Below are positions 59,393 to 64,000 of a stretch of 64,000 bases of DNA, one piece after another. The stretch lies in NCBI GenBank assembly GCA_044506885.1, contig JBIQKC010000008.1, positions 1 to 64,000 on the forward strand. Reading direction: 5' to 3'. The stretch is from Croceibacterium_A sp044506885 (GTDB lineage Bacteria; Pseudomonadota; Alphaproteobacteria; Sphingomonadales; Sphingomonadaceae). Every line of letters starts with the position of its first letter. Position 1 is the first letter of the stretch. The notes below the pieces were generated by a model. It was not told where the DNA came from and searched no databases. It saw only the letters and a list, made by a program, of their open reading frames with translations. A program made the position numbers and the translations under genes.

Positions 59393-61941
59393 TGCGCCGG
59401 CTTGGCCTTCAGCAGCGGCAGCGACGCGCCGAGCGCGAAGGTCAGCACCAGCGCGATTCCCGCGCCCAGCACCGCCAGCACGCGCGGCCAGTCGGGAAGC
59501 CAGTCGAATTCGAAAAGCTGGACCACCACCAGCCATGCCAGCGCGCCGCCGAGGCCGAGCGCGACCAGCGCCAGCACCGCCGCCAGCAGCCCGAATTCCG
59601 CCAGTTGCAGCGCCAGGATTTGCCGCCGCGTGGCCCCGAGCACGCGGAGGATGACGGTGTCGTAAGTCCGCGCCGCGCGCGCCGCCGCGACCGCGCCCAG
59701 CAGCACCGCGATGCCCGCCGCCACCGCTACCGAAGCGGCGGCAAGGATCGCCAGCGAGACCTGGTCGAGGATCTCGCGGGCCTGCGTCAGCAGCGGGCCG
59801 ACCTCGATCACCGAACTCGACGGGAAGCCGCGCACAAGATCGCGCAGCAGCCCCGCCGCGCTCGCGCCATCGGGCAGCGCGATCGTCGCCGCGAGGTTGT
59901 GCGGGGCGTCCGCCAATGCGTTGGGCGAGAAGACCAGGGCATTGTTGAAGCCCATGCTTTCCCAGTCGATTCGCCGCAGGCTGGCGATCCGCGCCTGCCG
60001 TTCGGCGCCCAGCACGCCGATCGTCAGATAGTCGCCGACGCGAAGCCCCGCCGCCTCCGCCAGCTGGACATCGATCGAAACGAGCGGCTCCCCGGCATGG
60101 TCGGCCGGCCACCACTCGCCCGCGGCCAGCACGTTGCCGGGCGGAAGTTCGCCGGCATAGGTCAGCCCGCGCTCGCCGCGCAGGGCCCAGGCCCCCTCGG
60201 GGACTTCCTCCAGTTCGCTGACGACCGTCGGATTGTCGCGCGGGCCATAGGACAGCACCGCGCCGCGCAGCGTCGGCACCGTCTCGATTTCCGCGCCCGG
60301 CGCATGGCCGCGCACCGTTTGCTCGAACGCGGCCACGCCGTCGCGCGGGATGTCGAGCACGAAGTAATCGGGGGCGATGGCCGGCACGGTGCGGCGGATA
60401 TTGCCTTCGAGGCTGGTCTGGACCGCCGCCAGCAGCACGAAGGCCGCCAGCCCGAAGCCGAGCGCGGTGACCAGCGCGCCGGTCGCCGCGCCGGGCCGAT
60501 GCAGGTTGGCGAGCGCCGCGCGCACGATCGGGTCGGCCGGGCGGGGAATGCGGCGGGCGCCGGCGCGAATCGCCTTGCCCAGCAGCGCCAGCAGGCCGAG
60601 TAGCGCCGCCGCCCCGGCAAGGAACAGCGCCGTCAGCCCCGGCGTCGGCGATCCGAGCAGGGCCAGCAGCGCGATGCCGAACAGCCCCAGCGCGACAGGT
60701 AGCGCCGCCCCCCGCCATGCGCGGGCCAGCGGCGTGACGCGCGAACGCATCAGCGCCATCGCCGGATAGTGCTTCGCGCGCGTCAGCGGCGGGGCGGCGA
60801 ACACCAGCGCCACCAGCAGCCCGAACAGCGGCGCGCGCAGCAGCGCCGCCGGGGCGATCTCCAGCCCGGTGCGCACCGGCAGCAAGGCGCCCAGCGCCTG
60901 CGCCAGCAGCGGCGTCGCCAGCACGCCCGCCGCCAGCCCCGCCGCTGCGCCCGCCAGCGCCGCCAGGCCGACTTGCAGCGCGTAGATGCGGGCGATGTCG
61001 CCACTCGTCGCGCCGAGGATCTTGAGCGTGGCGATGCTCCGCCGCCGTTCGTCGAGATAGGACGCCACGCCGCCGCCGATGCCGATGCCGGCGATCACCA
61101 GCGCCGCCAGCCCGACCAGCGTCAGGAACTCACCCATCCGCGCGACGAACCGCTCCGCTCCCGGCGAGGCGCGGTCGCGGGTGCGGATGTCGTAGCCGGA
61201 GCCGGGGAAGCGCTTGAGCAGCGCCTCCACCACCGCGTCGGGATGTTCCCCGCCGTCGATGCGCAGGCGGGTCTTGGTCTCGTACATCGCGCCCGGCGCG
61301 GTCAGGCCGGCCAATGCCGGAAAATCGAGCGGCACGATCACCGTCTGCCCGAGCGCGAAGCCTTCGCTCAGCCGGTCGGGCTCGTCGACGATGATCCCGC
61401 CCACGACAATGTCGCGCGTGCCGATGCGGATGCTCTCGCCCGGTTTCACGCCCAGCCGTTCCGCAGCGCCCTCGGCCAGCCATGCCTCCCCGTCCGCCGG
61501 GGCCCCGGCAGCGCGGCCGTCGGCCAGCGTCAGTTCGCCATAGAGCGGCCAGTTCGTGGCCACTGCCTTCAGTTCGATCGGCGTGGTGGCCTCGCCCGCA
61601 ACGGCCATGGCCTGCATCCGGTATCCCGGCGAAAGCGTGCCGTATTGCGCGAGGAAGGCGCTCTCCTCCTCGTTCAGCAGCCGCTGCCAGATTTCGATTT
61701 CCAGATCGCCGCCAAGGATCGTGCGTCCCTGCGCGTCGAGCTCGCCCCGGATCGCCGAAGTCAGCGACCCGATCGCCGCCAGCGCGCCGACGCCGAGGAA
61801 CAGGCAGACCAACAGCAGGCGCAACCCGCGAAACCGCCGGTGCAGGTCGCGCCGCGCGATGCGCCATGCGGCAGGCCAGGAAAGCCCCCCTTCCCGCTTG
61901 CGGGAGCGGCCGGGGGTGGGCGCGTCTGCGCTGCCGCTCAC
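59374..61941 (-). CDS. FtsX-like ABC transporter permease (YbbP-like)
   Basis: The 855-residue membrane protein has the MacB/FtsX type-VII layout: an N-terminal helix (about 40-62), a large periplasmic domain (about 70-255), a helix group near 275-400, a further group near 425-510, a second periplasmic domain (about 530-735), and three helices at the end. The cytoplasmic YxxxRRRSIATLKILGATS and TYDTVILRVLGATRRQ loops are the FtsX coupling segments. Members of the YbbAP group are linked to lipoprotein or lipid handling and work with the ATPase encoded upstream. The GTG start at 61941 includes a repeat-derived PTPGRSRKREGG segment. Confidence 0.9.
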   Translation of the reverse strand: MSGSADAPTPGRSRKREGGLSWPAAWRIARRDLHRRFRGLRLLLVCLFLGVGALAAIGSLTSAIRGELDAQGRTILGGDLEIEIWQRLLNEEESAFLAQYGTLSPGYRMQAMAVAGEATTPIELKAVATNWPLYGELTLADGRAAGAPADGEAWLAEGAAERLGVKPGESIRIGTRDIVVGGIIVDEPDRLSEGFALGQTVIVPLDFPALAGLTAPGAMYETKTRLRIDGGEHPDAVVEALLKRFPGSGYDIRTRDRASPGAERFVARMGEFLTLVGLAALVIAGIGIGGGVASYLDERRRSIATLKILGATSGDIARIYALQVGLAALAGAAAGLAAGVLATPLLAQALGALLPVRTGLEIAPAALLRAPLFGLLVALVFAAPPLTRAKHYPAMALMRSRVTPLARAWRGAALPVALGLFGIALLALLGSPTPGLTALFLAGAAALLGLLALLGKAIRAGARRIPRPADPIVRAALANLHRPGAATGALVTALGFGLAAFVLLAAVQTSLEGNIRRTVPAIAPDYFVLDIPRDGVAAFEQTVRGHAPGAEIETVPTLRGAVLSYGPRDNPTVVSELEEVPEGAWALRGERGLTYAGELPPGNVLAAGEWWPADHAGEPLVSIDVQLAEAAGLRVGDYLTIGVLGAERQARIASLRRIDWESMGFNNALVFSPNALADAPHNLAATIALPDGASAAGLLRDLVRGFPSSSVIEVGPLLTQAREILDQVSLAILAAASVAVAAGIAVLLGAVAAARAARTYDTVILRVLGATRRQILALQLAEFGLLAAVLALVALGLGGALAWLVVVQLFEFDWLPDWPRVLAVLGAGIALVLTFALGASLPLLKAKPAQALRSL

Positions 61942-61976
61942 TGGCCCACTCCTAACTCCTCCCGCTTGCGGGAGGG
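61888..61976. repeat. Two REP-like hairpins at the permease/ATPase junction
   Basis: One unit (CCCGC-TT-GCGGG, 61893-61904) lies inside the first codons of the permease; the other (CCTCCCGC-TT-GCGGGAGG, 61958-61975) lies over the last codons of the ATPase gene. Both belong to the CTCCCGCTTGCGGGAG repeat group also seen near 55021. They read as PGRSRKREGG and GSPPASGRS in the two proteins. Confidence 0.75.
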
Positions 61977-62671
61977 GAACCGCTGTCGTTTGCGATGCGC
62001 CCGTCGGCCAGCGTCACCACCCGGTCGCAGCGCGCCGCCAGCGCCTCGTCGTGCGTGATGATGACCAGCGTCGCGCCGGTTTCGGCGCGGCGGGCGAAGA
62101 GGAGGTCGATGATCCCCGCGCCGGTCGCCGCGTCGAGGTTGCCGGTCGGCTCGTCGGCGAAGATCAGCGGCGGACGCGGCGCGATGGCGCGGGCGATGGC
62201 GACGCGCTGCTGCTCGCCGCCGGAAAGCTGCGCCGGATAATGCGTCAGCCGGTGGCCGAGGCCGACCGCCTCCAGCTCGGCCGCCGCGCGCCGCCACGCG
62301 TCCGGCTCTCCCGCCAGCTCCAGCGGGGTGGCGACGTTTTCCTGCGCCGTCATCGTCGGCAGCAGGTGGAACGCCTGCAACACGATGCCGATGCGCCCGC
62401 GCCGGGCCAGCGCCAGCGCATCCTCGTCGAGCGTGGCGAAATCCGCACCCGCCACCTTGAGCGAGCCGCCGCCTGCGCGCTCGAGCCCGGTCAGCACGGC
62501 CATCAGCGAACTCTTGCCCGAGCCCGAAGGGCCGAGCAGCGCCAGCGTCTCGCCGGCGGGCACGGTCAGGTCGATCCCGCGCAGGATCTCCACCGCGGCA
62601 TCGCCTTCGCCGAGGGTCAGTCGCAAGTCGCGCGCCTCGATTGCGGCCAAAGTCGTCGTGGCGCTTGTCAC
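61952..62671 (-). CDS. ABC transporter ATP-binding protein (YbbA/LolD-like)
   Basis: This is the ATPase partner of the neighbouring FtsX-like permease at the inner membrane. The 239-residue protein has Walker A GPSGSGKS (47-54), signature LSGGEQQ (149-155) and Walker B IFADEPTGNLD (170-180), with the N-terminal IEARDLRLTLGEGDAAVEILRGIDL typical of the MacB/LolD/YbbA group. The start is a GTG (62671). The last residues (SGSPPASGRS) are encoded by a REP-like repeat. Gap to the permease start is 10 bp. Confidence 0.94.
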   Translation of the reverse strand: MTSATTTLAAIEARDLRLTLGEGDAAVEILRGIDLTVPAGETLALLGPSGSGKSSLMAVLTGLERAGGGSLKVAGADFATLDEDALALARRGRIGIVLQAFHLLPTMTAQENVATPLELAGEPDAWRRAAAELEAVGLGHRLTHYPAQLSGGEQQRVAIARAIAPRPPLIFADEPTGNLDAATGAGIIDLLFARRAETGATLVIITHDEALAARCDRVVTLADGRIANDSGSPPASGRS

Positions 62672-62719
62672 ATTCGCCGGATGGCATAGGGATTGCGGAC
62701 GGACAAGGAGACTTGCGTA

Positions 62720-63424
62720 ATGAAGTGTCGCACCGCCGTCACGGCGCTGACCGCCGTCGCGCTGGCCGCGTGCGGCGGCGAAACGCCCGTGGCCGAGCCA
62801 GCCACCACCACCGCGGAGCCCGAAGCCGCCGTCGCGCCGGTCAGCGGCCCCGAACGACGCATCCTGGCGTTCGGCGACAGCCTGTTCGCGGGCTACGGGG
62901 TGGGCGAGGGTGAAAGCTATCCGGCCAAGCTCGAAGCCGCGTTGCGCGCGCAGGGGATCGACGCCCGCGTGACCAACGCCGGCGTGTCGGGCGACACCAC
63001 CGCCGCCGGATTGCAGCGGATCGGCTTCGTGCTCGACGGGCTCGACACGCCGCCGGACCTCGCGATCGTCGAACTCGGCGGCAACGACCTGCTGCGCGGC
63101 ATCGCGCCGGCGCAGACGCGCGAGAACCTGTCGCGGATCCTTGCCGAGCTGTCGCGGCGCGAGATACCGGTGCTGCTGATGGGCATGCGCGCGCCGCCCA
63201 ATCTCGGCGCGGACTTCGTCGGCGAATTCGACGCCCTCTATGCCGACCTCGCGCAGCAATACGGCGCGGACCTGGTCCCGTTTTTCCTCGAACCGGTCTA
63301 CGACCAGCCCGCGCTGATCCAGCCCGATCGCATTCACCCCACCGCCGAAGGACTCGATGCGCTGGTCGCGGCGAGCGTCGACGATGTCATGGAAGCGTTA
63401 CCGGAAGCCGGTTCCACGTCCTGA
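62720..63424 (+). CDS. GDSL-type esterase/lysophospholipase lipoprotein (TesA-like)
   Basis: The 234-residue product has a lipoprotein signal (lipobox ALAAC, Cys18) and an SGNH hydrolase domain: Ser54 in FGDSLFAGYG, the Gly block in NAGVSGDTTAAG, Asn122 in ELGGND, and Asp203/His206 in DRIHPTAEG. It resembles E. coli TesA (arylesterase, thioesterase, lysophospholipase) but is anchored in the membrane. In E. coli tesA is divergent from ybbA-ybbP, and the same arrangement occurs here, which supports both assignments. A ribosome binding site AAGGAG precedes the ATG by 9 bp. Confidence 0.93.
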   Translation: MKCRTAVTALTAVALAACGGETPVAEPATTTAEPEAAVAPVSGPERRILAFGDSLFAGYGVGEGESYPAKLEAALRAQGIDARVTNAGVSGDTTAAGLQRIGFVLDGLDTPPDLAIVELGGNDLLRGIAPAQTRENLSRILAELSRREIPVLLMGMRAPPNLGADFVGEFDALYADLAQQYGADLVPFFLEPVYDQPALIQPDRIHPTAEGLDALVAASVDDVMEALPEAGSTS

Positions 63425-63426
63425 GT

Positions 63427-64000
63427 TCAGGAAAGCCGCTCGACGCGCCCGTCCGCCACGCGCCACACCGCGGCTTCGCCCTCGATCGCCGCGAACGGCG
63501 CCGGCTCGGTCCCGGTCAGCCACACTTGCGCCCCGCCTGCGCGCAGCCGGTCGAACAGCGCCTCGCGGCGGAGGGGGTCGAGATGCGCGGCGACTTCGTC
63601 CAGCAGCAGCAGGCCGGGCCGTCCGGCGGCGGCCAGCTCGGCGTGGGCGAGGGTGATCGCGATCAGCATCGCCTTCTGCTCGCCGGTGGAACACATGGCG
63701 GCGGGCGCGTCCTTGCCCGCCATCGTCACCACCAGCTCGTCGCGATGCGGGCCGGTCAGCGTCCGCCCGGCCGCGCGGTCGCGCGTGCGGTGGCGCGCGA
63801 GATCGGCCGAAAGCGCCTCGGCATCCTCCGGGCCGCCCCGCCGATAGGCTATCGCCGGCCGGGCGAACGGCGCATCGTCCGCTTCGGCCAGCCGCGCGCC
63901 GAGCCGTTCGACCAGCGCCGCGCGGCCGCGCCCCAGCGCCTCGCCCGCTTCGGCCAGTTGCGCTTCGATCGAGGTCAGCCATTGCGGGTCGGGTTCGGCA
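63427..64000 (-). CDS. recF: RecF recombination protein, C-terminal part
   Basis: RecF is a DNA-binding SMC-like ATPase that helps load RecA at gaps. Only the last 190 residues are in the window; the start lies beyond the right edge. The RTLTGPHRDELVVT motif, the signature CSTGEQKAMLIAITLAHAEL and Walker B LLLLDEVAAHLD are visible. The C-terminus ends WRVADGRVERLS. The gene is convergent with the GDSL lipoprotein gene, with only 2 bp between the stop codons. Confidence 0.93.
   Translation of the reverse strand, partial: AEPDPQWLTSIEAQLAEAGEALGRGRAALVERLGARLAEADDAPFARPAIAYRRGGPEDAEALSADLARHRTRDRAAGRTLTGPHRDELVVTMAGKDAPAAMCSTGEQKAMLIAITLAHAELAAAGRPGLLLLDEVAAHLDPLRREALFDRLRAGGAQVWLTGTEPAPFAAIEGEAAVWRVADGRVERLS

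Overview
The window is a high-GC stretch of an alphaproteobacterial chromosome, most likely from Sphingomonadales (Erythrobacteraceae or Sphingomonadaceae type). The evidence is the complete mraZ-to-ftsZ division and cell-wall cluster, a TonB-dependent receptor with a sphingomonad-like plug, an S9 peptidase of the secreted type, a cobA-DUF2849-cysI-DUF934-cysH sulfate assimilation operon, type 2 ArgC, 4-hydroxybenzoate 3-monooxygenase, and short intergenic repeats of a kind common in this order. No rRNA, CRISPR array, prophage or complete transposase gene is visible. Two tRNA genes are present: Ala-CGC (+) and Thr-TGT (-).

Layout. 1-2.8 kb: leftward set of M17 aminopeptidase, orphan SH3 protein and argC, ending in a partial copy of a 142-bp mobile element. 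2.8-4.6 kb: rightward lipoprotein and map. 4.6-6.0 kb: leftward ccmA-ccmB, separated from map by a paired REP palindrome. 6.0-6.8 kb: pterin dehydratase and a membrane protein, then a full 142-bp element. 7.0-9.8 kb: leftward S9 peptidase and AlkA-type glycosylase. 9.9-12.35 kb: rightward ferredoxin, cysteine synthase and two envelope proteins. 12.35-31.6 kb: dcw cluster, mraZ rsmH ftsL ftsI murE murF mraY murD ftsW murG murC murB ddl ftsQ ftsA ftsZ, almost entirely joined by 1-7 bp overlaps, with gaps of 9, 7 and 121 bp before mraY, murD and ftsZ. 31.6-40.3 kb: TPR/SPOR protein, YbjN, proC, Bax-inhibitor-like protein, polyproline lipoprotein, tRNA-Ala, obgE, proB and an epimerase, then a second full 142-bp element. 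40.4-48.6 kb: leftward sulfur block cysH-DUF934-cysI-DUF2849-cobA, then mscS, metC, sseA and a membrane protein. 48.7-51.7 kb: queF, ugd and pobA, followed by a small entericidin-like lipoprotein gene and tRNA-Thr on the minus strand. 52-64 kb: predicted RNase H-fold protein with rarA, a YqjI-like PadR regulator, a glycosyltransferase, a TonB-dependent receptor, an FtsX-type permease with its ATPase, a GDSL lipoprotein and the 3' part of recF.

Most of the window is core metabolism and cell division, and I see no convincing new multi-gene system. The most interesting signals are small. The 142-bp palindromic element sits between TA dinucleotides, and at every junction with a flanking gene the TA plus the element's first G forms that gene's TAG stop codon. 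Four GC-rich repeats with exact 10-bp spacing upstream of mraZ look like MraZ operators. A 42-bp perfect palindrome follows the S9 peptidase. REP-type repeats have been absorbed into the termini of ABC transporter proteins. FtsA and FtsQ show unusual residues, and one 42-codon gene is easy to miss.
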